NCBI GenBank assembly: GCA_900468535.1 | Contig: UBTY01000016.1 | Coordinates: 124,001 to 188,000, forward strand | Source: Hyphomicrobiales bacterium | GTDB lineage: Bacteria; Pseudomonadota; Alphaproteobacteria; Rhizobiales; Rhizobiaceae | DNA length: 64,000 nucleotides | Direction of reading: 5' to 3' | Part shown: in pieces, positions 56,138 through 64,000 of the stretch | How the letters are laid out: the number at the start of each line of letters is the position of its first letter | Position numbering within the stretch: the first letter of the stretch is position 1 | The notes under the pieces: model-generated | Seen by the model: only the letters and a program-made list of their open reading frames with translations | Databases searched by the model: none | What the model was told of the DNA's origin: nothing | Made by a program: the position numbers and the translations under genes

Positions 56138-57649
56138 TCATTTCATCGACAGCGCAACATCATGCGCTGCCTGGACTGCGGCCGTATAGCTATGGATCAG
56201 CTGATCAACCGACGCTGCGGTCACGTCGAAGACCGGAGCCGGATAGACGCCGAACAAGATCGTGAGCGCGATCAGCGGATAGAGGAGCAGCTGTTCACGC
56301 GGAGAAAGGTCGAGCAGCGCCTTGAGCTTTTCCTTCTCGAGCGCGCCGAAGATCACCCGGCGATAGAGCCAGAGCGCATAGGCAGCCGAGAGGATAACGC
56401 CGGTAGCGGCGAAGAGCGCGACCCAGCTGTTGACGCGGAAGACGCCAATGAGGGTCAGGAATTCGCCGATGAAGCCCGAGGTGCCTGGAAGGCCGACGTT
56501 CGCCATCGTGAAGACCATCATCGCGACGGCATACTTCGGCATGTTGTTCACCAGACCACCGTAGGCGGCAATCTCGCGGGTATGAGTGCGGTCATAAACC
56601 ACGCCGACGCAAAGGAAGAGCGCGCCAGAGACGATACCGTGCGACAGCATCTGGAAGATCGAACCCTGCAGACCCTGAGCGTTCGCCGCGAAGACACCCA
56701 TCGTCACGTAGCCCATGTGGGCGACCGAGGAGTAGGCGATCAGCTTCTTGATGTCGTCCTGCATCAACGCCACGAGCGACGTGTAGATGATGGCGATGAC
56801 CGACATCGCGAAGACGAGCGGAGCGAAGAACTCCGAAGCTACCGGGAACATGCCGAGCGAGAAGCGGATCAGACCGTAGCCGCCGAGCTTCAGCAATACG
56901 CCAGCCAGGATGACGGAACCGGCCGTCGGTGCCTGAACGTGCGCATCGGGAAGCCAGGTGTGAACAGGCCACATCGGCATCTTCACCGCAAACGAGGCGA
57001 AGAAGGCAAGCCATAGCCAAGTCTGCATCTGCGGCGGGAACTTATAGGCGAGTAGCGCCTGGATATCCGTCGTGCCAGCCTGCCAGTACATTGCCATGAT
57101 GGCGAGCAGCATGAGCACGGAGCCGAGCAGCGTGTAGAGGAAGAACTTGTAGCTTGCGTAGACGCGATCCTTGCCACCCCAGACGCCGATGATCAGGAAC
57201 ATCGGGATCAGGCCGGCTTCGAAGAACACGTAGAAGAGAACGATATCGAGCGAAACGAACACGCCGACCATCATCACTTCCAGGATCAGGAAGGCGATCA
57301 TGTATTCCTTCAGGCGCTTCTCGACCGAGAACCAGCTCGCGAGCACGCAGAAGGGCATAAGGAAAGTCGAAAGGATCACGAACAGCATGGAGATGCCGTC
57401 GACGCCAAGATGGTAGCTGATCCCGGTGCCGAGCCAGCTGTGCTTCTCGATCATCTGGAAGCCCGGGTTCGCATTATCGAAACCGATCCAGATGAGCAGC
57501 GATACGACGAACGTGACCACGGTGGTGAGCAACGAGATGTTCAGCACATTGCGACGGCCGTTCGGACCGTTCTCGTTCATAAGCAGCAGGAGCACCACGC
57601 CGACGAACGGCAGGAAGGTGACCGTTGAAAGAATAGGCCAATCGGTCAT
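56138..57649 (-). CDS. nuoM: NADH-quinone oxidoreductase subunit M
   Basis: The 503-residue membrane subunit contains [20 protein letters not shown] followed by [20 protein letters not shown], with the Lys and Glu residues of the proton path ([14 protein letters not shown]). It shares one base with the end of nuoL and ends 18 bases before nuoN. Confidence 0.97.
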   Translation of the reverse strand: MTDWPILSTVTFLPFVGVVLLLLMNENGPNGRRNVLNISLLTTVVTFVVSLLIWIGFDNANPGFQMIEKHSWLGTGISYHLGVDGISMLFVILSTFLMPFCVLASWFSVEKRLKEYMIAFLILEVMMVGVFVSLDIVLFYVFFEAGLIPMFLIIGVWGGKDRVYASYKFFLYTLLGSVLMLLAIMAMYWQAGTTDIQALLAYKFPPQMQTWLWLAFFASFAVKMPMWPVHTWLPDAHVQAPTAGSVILAGVLLKLGGYGLIRFSLGMFPVASEFFAPLVFAMSVIAIIYTSLVALMQDDIKKLIAYSSVAHMGYVTMGVFAANAQGLQGSIFQMLSHGIVSGALFLCVGVVYDRTHTREIAAYGGLVNNMPKYAVAMMVFTMANVGLPGTSGFIGEFLTLIGVFRVNSWVALFAATGVILSAAYALWLYRRVIFGALEKEKLKALLDLSPREQLLLYPLIALTILFGVYPAPVFDVTAASVDQLIHSYTAAVQAAHDVALSMK

Positions 57650-59643
57650 CAGAAGGAACTCCCGAGCATCATCCAGGTAACAAGCGCGGCGATGCCGATC
57701 AGCATGGCGAACGCGTAGTGATAGAGGTAACCCGTCTGCAGACGGACAACGCGGTTGGTCACATCGACGACGCGAGCAGCGATGCCGTTCGGGCCATAGG
57801 TATCGATGACGCCGACGTCACCCTTCTTCCACAGGAAGCGGCCAAGCGCCTTTGCGGAGCGGACGAAGAGGAAGTCGTAGAGTTCGTCGAAGTACCACTT
57901 GTTGAGCAGGAACTGGTAGAGCACGCGGTGCTGCTGCGCCAGAACGCGCGGTGTCGAAGGCGACTTGATGTACATGTACCAGGCGGTCACGAAGCCGACG
58001 ATCATCGCAATGAACGGGCTCAGAGCAACCAGGGCCGGAACGTGGTGGAAATGCTCCAGCAGTTCGTTGTGCTCCGAGGTGAAGAGCGCACCCTTCCAGA
58101 ACTCGGCGTATTCCTCGCCGTAGAAGTGGCCTTCGAAGAACCAGCCTGCGAAGATTGCACCGATCGCCAGGAGGTAGAGCGGTACAAGCATGACCTGCGG
58201 CGATTCATGGACGTGGTGCATGACCTCATGCGAAGCACGCGGCTTGTTGAAGAAGGTCATGAACATCAGGCGCCAGGAATAGAAGCTCGTGAACAGTGCC
58301 GCGATAACCAGCATAGTGAAGGCAAAGCCTGCGACCGGCGAATGCGACGCGTAAGCCGCCTCGATGATGACGTCCTTCGAGAAGAAGCCTGCAAAGCCGA
58401 ATGGCGTGAACGGAATGCCGACGCCGGTGATGGCGAGCGTGCCAATCAGCATCATGACGAAGGTCACCTTGATGTGCGGACGCAGACCACCCATGTGACG
58501 CATGTCCTGCTCACCATCGACGGCATGGATGACCGAGCCGGCGCAAAGGAAGAGCAGTGCCTTGAAGAAGGCGTGCGTGAAGAGGTGGAAGATCGCAGCG
58601 CCATACGCGCCGACGCCGAGTGCGACGAACATGTAGCCGAGCTGCGAACAGGTCGAGTAAGCGATAACACGCTTGATGTCGTTCTGTACGAGGCCGACGG
58701 TTGCTGCGAAGAAGGCGGTGATCGCACCGATGACGGTGACGACGACAAGCGCATCCGGCGACAGCTCGAACAGCGGCGACATGCGGGCGACGAGGAAGAC
58801 GCCTGCCGTAACCATGGTTGCGGCATGGATGAGTGCCGAAACGGGCGTCGGGCCTTCCATGGCATCAGGCAGCCAGGTGTGAAGCAGGAACTGAGCAGAC
58901 TTACCCATTGCGCCCATGAAGAGCAGCAGGCAGGCGCCGGTCAGCGCGTGCGCCTTGTCGAGGTGCATGCCGAAGAGGTTCAGAACGACTTCACTGCCCT
59001 CGCCGCCTTCATGCGCAAAGCCAGCGGCGTTGGCGAAGATGGTGTCGAAGTTGATGGCGCCGAAGAGGACGAAAACGCTCGAAATGCCGAGGATGAAGCC
59101 AAAGTCGCCAACGCGGTTGACAATGAAGGCCTTCATGGCAGCTGCGTTTGCCGACGGCTTCTTGAACCAGAAACCGATCAGCAGGTACGAGGCCAGACCA
59201 ACGCCTTCCCAGCCGAAGAACATCTGGGCAAGGTTGTCGGACGTGATGAGCATCAGCATCGCGAAGGTGAAGAGCGACAGATAGGCGAAGAAGCGCGGGC
59301 GATGCGGATCATGATGCATGTATCCGATCGAATAGACGTGAACGAGCGTCGAGACCGAGTTGACGACGATCAGCATGACCGAGGTCAGCGTATCGATACG
59401 CAGAGCCCAGGAGACGTCGATGCCGCCGGACTGGATCCAGCGCAGCACTTCGACCTTGATCGGACCACCTTCGTGGTGGCCCATCCCGACGGTGATGAAA
59501 ACGTACCACGACAGAACTGCCGCGATGATCATCAAACCTGTCGTGACGAATTCCGATGCCTTCGCGCCAATCGCGCGGCCGAAAAGGCCGGCGATGATGG
59601 CGCCGATCAGGGGAAGAAAGACGATAGCCTTATATAAAAACAT
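57649..59643 (-). CDS. nuoL: NADH-quinone oxidoreductase subunit L
   Basis: The 664-residue product is the largest pump subunit, with [20 protein letters not shown] and [20 protein letters not shown], the [14 protein letters not shown] loop and the long C-terminal lateral helix region. It is full length for the family. Confidence 0.97.
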   Translation of the reverse strand: MFLYKAIVFLPLIGAIIAGLFGRAIGAKASEFVTTGLMIIAAVLSWYVFITVGMGHHEGGPIKVEVLRWIQSGGIDVSWALRIDTLTSVMLIVVNSVSTLVHVYSIGYMHHDPHRPRFFAYLSLFTFAMLMLITSDNLAQMFFGWEGVGLASYLLIGFWFKKPSANAAAMKAFIVNRVGDFGFILGISSVFVLFGAINFDTIFANAAGFAHEGGEGSEVVLNLFGMHLDKAHALTGACLLLFMGAMGKSAQFLLHTWLPDAMEGPTPVSALIHAATMVTAGVFLVARMSPLFELSPDALVVVTVIGAITAFFAATVGLVQNDIKRVIAYSTCSQLGYMFVALGVGAYGAAIFHLFTHAFFKALLFLCAGSVIHAVDGEQDMRHMGGLRPHIKVTFVMMLIGTLAITGVGIPFTPFGFAGFFSKDVIIEAAYASHSPVAGFAFTMLVIAALFTSFYSWRLMFMTFFNKPRASHEVMHHVHESPQVMLVPLYLLAIGAIFAGWFFEGHFYGEEYAEFWKGALFTSEHNELLEHFHHVPALVALSPFIAMIVGFVTAWYMYIKSPSTPRVLAQQHRVLYQFLLNKWYFDELYDFLFVRSAKALGRFLWKKGDVGVIDTYGPNGIAARVVDVTNRVVRLQTGYLYHYAFAMLIGIAALVTWMMLGSSF

Positions 59644-59650
59644 AGCCTTA

Positions 59651-59959
59651 TCAGCCCTTCATCATATTGACGTCTTCGACCGCGATCGAGCCGCGGTTAC
59701 GGTAGAAGACGACGAGAATTGCGAGACCGATAGCCGCTTCAGCCGCAGCGACGGTCAGAATGAACAATGCGAAGACCTGGCCGACGATGTCGTTCAGGAA
59801 CGACGAGAAGGCGACCATGTTGATGTTGACCGCAAGCAGAATGAGCTCGATCGACATCAGTATAACGATGATGTTCTTCCGGTTCAGGAAGATACCGAAG
59901 ACGCCGAGCGTGAAGAGGATGGCGCTGACCGTCAGGTAATGGGAGAGTCCGATGACCAT
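59651..59959 (-). CDS. nuoK: NADH-quinone oxidoreductase subunit K
   Basis: The 102-residue three-helix subunit has [20 protein letters not shown] and a conserved Glu in [13 protein letters not shown], followed by [21 protein letters not shown]. It starts about 30 bases after nuoJ and ends seven bases before nuoL. Confidence 0.97.
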   Translation of the reverse strand: MVIGLSHYLTVSAILFTLGVFGIFLNRKNIIVILMSIELILLAVNINMVAFSSFLNDIVGQVFALFILTVAAAEAAIGLAILVVFYRNRGSIAVEDVNMMKG

Positions 59960-59988
59960 TGTGTGTGTTCCTTAAGCTCGCGCCTGCC

Positions 59989-60603
59989 TCAAACGCCCTG
60001 CCCCGGCTTCACCTTGACCACTTCGACGGCGGTCTTCGGGTTGCGGGCAACCTGATTGGCAATGTTCTGCCGCTTGATGTGCGTGCGATGCTTGAGCGTC
60101 AATACGATCGCCCCGATCATCGCGACCAGAAGCACCAGGCCGGCAATTTCGAAGAAGTAGACGTAATTGGTATAGAGGACATCGCCGAGTGCCGCCGTGT
60201 TGGTGCGCTCGGTCAGAGCCGGGATCGGCATTGCGACCGTCTTGGCAATCTCCGGCGAAATCACGCTGCCACCGACGACAACGATAAGCTCAGCCGCGAG
60301 GATCACCCCGATCAGCGCGCCGATCGGCGCATATTCGAGAACGCCGGCTCGCAGCTCCGTGAAGTCGATGTCGAGCATCATGACCACGAAGAGGAAGAGA
60401 ACGGCCACAGCCCCGACATAAACGACCAGCAGGATCATCGCGAGGAATTCAGCGCCAAGCAGCAGGAACAGGCCCGCCGCATTGAAGAAAACCAGGATCA
60501 GGAAGAGAACCGAATGAACCGGGTTCTTCGACCAGATAACCATGAACGCCGACGCTATCGCGATAAAGGCGAAAAGATAGAAAAATAGAGCCTGCAGACC
60601 CAT
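59989..60603 (-). CDS. nuoJ: NADH-quinone oxidoreductase subunit J
   Basis: Start at ATG 60603 (MGLQALFFYLFAFIAIASAF). The 204-residue product has five helices and the family block NPVHSVLFLILVFFNAAGLFLLLGAEFLAMILLVVYVGAVAVLFLFVVMML. It is separated from nuoI by 141 bases that contain a very stable hairpin. Confidence 0.96.
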   Translation of the reverse strand: MGLQALFFYLFAFIAIASAFMVIWSKNPVHSVLFLILVFFNAAGLFLLLGAEFLAMILLVVYVGAVAVLFLFVVMMLDIDFTELRAGVLEYAPIGALIGVILAAELIVVVGGSVISPEIAKTVAMPIPALTERTNTAALGDVLYTNYVYFFEIAGLVLLVAMIGAIVLTLKHRTHIKRQNIANQVARNPKTAVEVVKVKPGQGV

Positions 60604-60700
60604 GTTGGTGCCTTTTTCATCTTCCCCCGGGCAGCCGGGAGTTTCCCTGCCCGATGAAGCTTCGCGCGGAACGCGCCGGCAAAGCCTCGGTGCATGTTGA

Positions 60701-60730
60701 CCGGAAGCCGCGTCAGACGCGGCGTTCCGG
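60701..60730 (-). repeat. Stable intercistronic hairpin between nuoI and nuoJ
   Basis: CCGGAAGCCGCGT (60701-60713), loop CAG, then ACGCGGC-G-TTCCGG (60717-60730): thirteen paired bases with one bulge. A second stem (GGGCAG/CTGCCC) lies closer to nuoJ. There is no T-run, so it is more likely an mRNA-stabilising or translation-modulating element than a terminator. Confidence 0.6.
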
Positions 60731-60744
60731 CATTTCAATTGCGA

Positions 60745-61236
60745 TCAACGGTACGGCGCGTCCAGCGCGATGTTGCGCGCGATTTCGCGCTCCCACCGGT
60801 CGCCGTTATCGAGGAGCCTCTGCTTGTCGAAGTAGAGCTCTTCGCGGGTTTCCGTCGCAAATTCGAAATTCGGGCCTTCGACGATCGCATCGACAGGGCA
60901 TGCTTCCTGGCAAAAGCCGCAGTAGATGCACTTCACCATGTCGATGTCGTAACGAACCGTGCGGCGCGTACCATCGTTGCGGCGCGGGCCGGCTTCGATG
61001 GTGATCGCCTGTGCAGGACAGATGGCCTCGCACAGCTTGCAGGCGATGCAACGCTCTTCACCGTTGGGATAACGACGCAGTGCGTGTTCGCCGCGGAAGC
61101 GCGGGCTGACCGGTCCCTTTTCGAACGGGTAGTTGACCGTTGCCTTCTGCTTAAAAATGTACCGGAAGGTCAGCCAGAACGCACTGACGAATTCCTTCAG
61201 GAACAGCGAGCTGACGGCATTTGACAAGCCTGCCAT
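60745..61236 (-). CDS. nuoI: NADH-quinone oxidoreductase subunit I
   Basis: The 163-residue ferredoxin-like subunit has two 4Fe-4S motifs, [16 protein letters not shown] and [16 protein letters not shown] (clusters N6a and N6b). Its ATG shares one base with the stop of the small membrane gene before it (TAATG). Confidence 0.97.
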   Translation of the reverse strand: MAGLSNAVSSLFLKEFVSAFWLTFRYIFKQKATVNYPFEKGPVSPRFRGEHALRRYPNGEERCIACKLCEAICPAQAITIEAGPRRNDGTRRTVRYDIDMVKCIYCGFCQEACPVDAIVEGPNFEFATETREELYFDKQRLLDNGDRWEREIARNIALDAPYR

Positions 61237-61505
61237 TATTTAACTCCATTCGCCTGGCTGGTTAAGATGTAACCAGCGGCCGCAAGAACTACCGTGAAAA
61301 CAACTGGCATCCAGAACCGGTAGATAAACCGAGTGTGCCTTGCAAGCACCTCCAAGTTCCATCCCGTTATCGGCATCTGCCAATCATCACCCAATTTTCC
61401 GCGCTGTTGCCGAAGCACGTTCGGCAAAGCAAAGATGTTTGCGGCAAATGCCAGAGCCAAACCAACGAGGCCACCTCCGACAGCTGCCGCAATCTGAAGC
61501 ATCAT
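61236..61505 (-). CDS. Unassigned two-helix membrane protein inside the nuo operon
   Basis: The 89-residue product starts at an ATG overlapping the nuoH stop (ATGA, 61502-61505) and stops in TAATG shared with nuoI, so it is coupled to both. It has a hydrophobic N-terminal helix ([22 protein letters not shown]), a soluble middle with conserved-looking [29 protein letters not shown] and a second helix ([17 protein letters not shown]). It is not one of the 14 standard complex I subunits. It could be an accessory subunit or assembly factor; this is inferred only from position. Confidence 0.75.
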   Translation of the reverse strand: MMLQIAAAVGGGLVGLALAFAANIFALPNVLRQQRGKLGDDWQMPITGWNLEVLARHTRFIYRFWMPVVFTVVLAAAGYILTSQANGVK

Positions 61506-62545
61506 GCCCAACCCGTCAGCTTCAGCACGAATGCAACGATAACGACCATGGCGAGCGACAGCGGAAGGAAGACCTTCCAGCCGAGGCGCATCAGCTGGTC
61601 ATAGCGATAACGCGGCACGAATGCCTTGACCATCGCGAACATGAAGAACACCAGGCACGACTTCAGCATGAACCAGATGACGCCCGGGACCCAATTCAGG
61701 AACCATACGTCGACAGGCGGCAGCCAGCCCCCGAGGAACAGGATCGTCGTCAGCGAGCACATCAGAACGATCGCTGCGTATTCGCCGAGCATGAACATCA
61801 TGTAGAGCGAGGAGCCGTATTCGACCATGAAGCCGGCAACCAGTTCCGATTCCGCTTCCGGAAGATCGAAGGGCGGACGGTTCGTTTCAGCGAGCGCCGA
61901 AATGAAGAAGATGATGAACATCGGGAACAGCGCCAGCCAATGCCAGTCGAGGAACGACGATGGCAGACCAAGGCGCGTGCCGAGGCCGGACTGCTGCGCG
62001 TGAACGATATCCGTGAGGTTCAGCGACCCTACGCAGAGCAGGACGGTCACGATGACGAAGCCGATGGAGACTTCGTAAGAAACCATCTGCGCGGCGGAAC
62101 GAAGCGCACCGAGGAACGGATACTTCGAGTTCGAAGCCCAGCCGCCCATGATGATGCCGTACACTTCAAGCGACGAGATCGCGAAGATGTAGAGAATGCC
62201 GACGTTGATGTTGGCGATGACCCAGCCGTCCGCGAAGGGCACGACGGCCCAGGTGGAGAGAGCCAGAAGCACCGTTACCAGCGGGGCCAGAAGGAAGACC
62301 GCCTTGTTGGCGCCGGCCGGAATGATCGGCTCCTTGAAGACGAACTTCAAAAGGTCGGCGAAGGACTGGAAAAGACCCCACGGACCCACCACATTCGGAC
62401 CACGACGCAACTGCACCGCTGCCCAGATCTTACGGTCGGCCAGCAGGATGTAGGCGATGAAGACGAGAAGGCAGACGAGGACGAGAAGCGACTGACCGAC
62501 CATCAGGAGGCCGGGCAAGACATAAGTTGAAACAAACGATTCCAT
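61502..62545 (-). CDS. nuoH: NADH-quinone oxidoreductase subunit H
   Basis: The 347-residue quinone-site subunit has [57 protein letters not shown] and [23 protein letters not shown]. It lies 12 bases downstream of nuoG and overlaps the small gene that follows. Confidence 0.97.
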   Translation of the reverse strand: MESFVSTYVLPGLLMVGQSLLVLVCLLVFIAYILLADRKIWAAVQLRRGPNVVGPWGLFQSFADLLKFVFKEPIIPAGANKAVFLLAPLVTVLLALSTWAVVPFADGWVIANINVGILYIFAISSLEVYGIIMGGWASNSKYPFLGALRSAAQMVSYEVSIGFVIVTVLLCVGSLNLTDIVHAQQSGLGTRLGLPSSFLDWHWLALFPMFIIFFISALAETNRPPFDLPEAESELVAGFMVEYGSSLYMMFMLGEYAAIVLMCSLTTILFLGGWLPPVDVWFLNWVPGVIWFMLKSCLVFFMFAMVKAFVPRYRYDQLMRLGWKVFLPLSLAMVVIVAFVLKLTGWA

Positions 62546-62557
62546 AGTCCCCTGCCC

Positions 62558-64000
62558 TTACTCTGCCGCGACTTTAAAGTTGTTGCGGGCCAATGCCGAG
62601 CACTCTGCCATTACGGCCGAAGCGCGCGCGATCGGGTTCGTCAAATAGAAGTCTTTGACCGGCGACGCAAACCCGGATTTGTTCATCTTGCCGGCTTTTT
62701 TCGCAACTGCGGCAATTTTGGCGCTGTCGCTTTCGGCGATCTCATCAAGTGCCGCGAAATGCGGGAATGCCGCATAGAGCTTGCCACGCAATTCGCCAAG
62801 CGAATCAAACGGAAGCTTCTTGCCTAGCACGTCGGAAAGAGCACGGATGATAGCCCAGTCTTCGCGGGCGTCGCCAGGCGCAAAGCCTGCACGGTTGCCC
62901 ATCTGAACGCGGCCTTCGGTGTTGACCCAGGTGCCGGACTTTTCGGTGTAGGCGGCGGCCGGCAGGATGACGTCGGCATTGTGCGCGCCGTTGTCACCGT
63001 GCGATCCGATGTAGACTGTCAGCTTTGCCTTCTTGGCTGCGAAATCGAGTTCGTCAGCGCCAAGCAGGAAGAGCACGTCCATCGAGGCCAGCATGTCCGC
63101 CGCATTGACGCCCTTTGCGCCCGGCACGAAGCCGAGGTCGAGGCCGCCGACGCGCGACGCCGCCGTGTGCAGAACGGCAAAGCCGTTCCAGCCTTCGACA
63201 ACCGCACCCACCGTGCCTGCGAGCTTTGCAGCACTTGCGAGAACGCCCGCGCCATCTGTGCGCGACAGGGCGCCCTGGCCGATAAGGATCATCGGCTTCT
63301 TGGCATCTGTCAGAACCTTTGCGAAGGCATGGTTGCCGTCGACGAGATCCTTCAGGGTATCCGGGCCAGCGCCGAGATATTCGTAGTCGTAGCGCAATTC
63401 GCCGGCTTCACCGATCACGCCGATCGGGAAGTTGCCACGACGCCAGCGCTTGCGGATGCGGGCGTTGAGGACGGCAGCTTCAAAGCGCGGGTTGGCGCCG
63501 ATGATCAGCAGAGCGTCTGCCTGCTCGATACCTTCGATCGTCGGGTTGAAGACGTAGCTTGCGCGACCGAGCGACGGATCGAGTGCCGTCCCATCCTGAC
63601 GACAGTCGAGGTTCTCGGAACCGAGCGACTTCACCAGCTCCGACAGAGCGTACATTTCTTCGACGGATGCGAGGTCGCCGGCAATCGCGCCGACCTTGTC
63701 GCCGCTCGTTGCCGAAACAGCGGCCTTGATGGCGCCGAAGGCTTCGCCCCAGGTCGCAGCCTGCAGACGGCCGTCCTTGCGGACGTACGGGCGGTCGAGA
63801 CGCTGCGTCTTCAGGCCATCCCAGATGAAGCGGCTCTTGTCGGAGATCCACTCTTCGTTGATCTGGTCGTTGACGCGCGGCAGAACGCGCATGACTTCGC
63901 GGCCACGCGTGTCGACGCGGATGGCGGAGCCGAGCGCGTCCATGACGTCGATCGATTCGGTCTTGTTCAGTTCCCACGGGCGAGCCGTGAAGGCGAAGGG
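62558..64000 (-). CDS. nuoG: NADH-quinone oxidoreductase subunit G, C-terminal part
   Basis: The frame is open to the window edge and gives the last 480 residues (from PFAFTARPWELNKTESIDVM). The molybdopterin-oxidoreductase-like region is visible: MRVLPRVNDQINEEWISDKSRF, QRLDRPYVRKDGRLQAATW, ALLIIGANPRFEAAVLNARI, and ILPAAAYTEKSGTWVNTEGRVQ. The iron-sulfur N-terminal domain lies outside the window. Confidence 0.95.
   Translation of the reverse strand, partial: PFAFTARPWELNKTESIDVMDALGSAIRVDTRGREVMRVLPRVNDQINEEWISDKSRFIWDGLKTQRLDRPYVRKDGRLQAATWGEAFGAIKAAVSATSGDKVGAIAGDLASVEEMYALSELVKSLGSENLDCRQDGTALDPSLGRASYVFNPTIEGIEQADALLIIGANPRFEAAVLNARIRKRWRRGNFPIGVIGEAGELRYDYEYLGAGPDTLKDLVDGNHAFAKVLTDAKKPMILIGQGALSRTDGAGVLASAAKLAGTVGAVVEGWNGFAVLHTAASRVGGLDLGFVPGAKGVNAADMLASMDVLFLLGADELDFAAKKAKLTVYIGSHGDNGAHNADVILPAAAYTEKSGTWVNTEGRVQMGNRAGFAPGDAREDWAIIRALSDVLGKKLPFDSLGELRGKLYAAFPHFAALDEIAESDSAKIAAVAKKAGKMNKSGFASPVKDFYLTNPIARASAVMAECSALARNNFKVAAE

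Noticed and set aside
54659..59637. Two very long plus-strand frames opposite the nuoLMN genes
   Set aside because: Hydrophilic, Asp/Glu/Arg-rich mirror of membrane-protein codons; nuo genes are certain.

Overview
The window is a piece of a Rhizobiaceae-type alphaproteobacterial chromosome (Rhizobium, Agrobacterium or Ensifer-like). Evidence: the gene order pyrB-pyrC-plsY-dprA-topA-rnr-DUF983, the pleD-divK pair, the nuoGHIJKLMN-birA-rnj-mce-DUF1467-proS-lol order, a large dnaE, and strong G/C third-position bias that fills the opposite strand with spurious open frames. I name no species.

Host left part (1-14686): GatCAB amidotransferase genes gatC, gatA and gatB with several GNAT acetyltransferases around them, a YjhX-like protein, a UPF0173 hydrolase, ruvX, small membrane proteins, a TetR regulator, an AidB-like acyl-CoA dehydrogenase coupled to another GNAT, then pyrB, a dihydroorotase-like gene lacking metal ligands, plsY, and the 5' half of dprA.

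Mobile element (14675-28068, 13.4 kb between core repeats): dprA is cut inside its conserved GGLDKPYPPE stretch. An 11-bp repeat (GACAAGCCCTA) marks both ends; the 3' half of dprA resumes in frame at 28058. A large serine recombinase lies at the right end reading inward, and the rebuilt host site is a perfect 8+8 bp inverted repeat around AA. Inside, from left: an AAA/ABC-type ATPase, a PIN-like nuclease and a membrane/coiled-coil protein (a candidate defence module, AT-richer than the host); a small serine resolvase; an HNH endonuclease; a tyrosine integrase flanked by repeated CGATAGCGCAG motifs; a small secreted protein; a 17-bp perfect inverted repeat; and a leftward cassette resembling the internal virion proteins of T7-like podoviruses (gp14-, gp13- and gp15-like). 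Upstream of that cassette are five copies of a 23-bp motif in the register of a T7/T3-family phage RNA polymerase promoter, and a BRO-N fragment. No phage RNA polymerase, capsid, portal or terminase gene is present. The element is either a decayed temperate T7-like prophage carried by a serine-integrase element, or a satellite-like island that could respond to an infecting T7-like phage.

Host right part (28665-64000): topA, rnr, DUF983, an MFS transporter, rpmG, a candidate structured RNA, pleD and divK (cell-cycle signalling), dinB, an L,D-transpeptidase, dnaE, a 28-residue membrane microprotein, small exported or soluble proteins, lolD and its permease, proS, a candidate sRNA with a strong terminator, mce, RNase J, birA and most of the NADH dehydrogenase I operon (nuoN back to a partial nuoG), which contains an unassigned membrane gene coupled between nuoH and nuoI.
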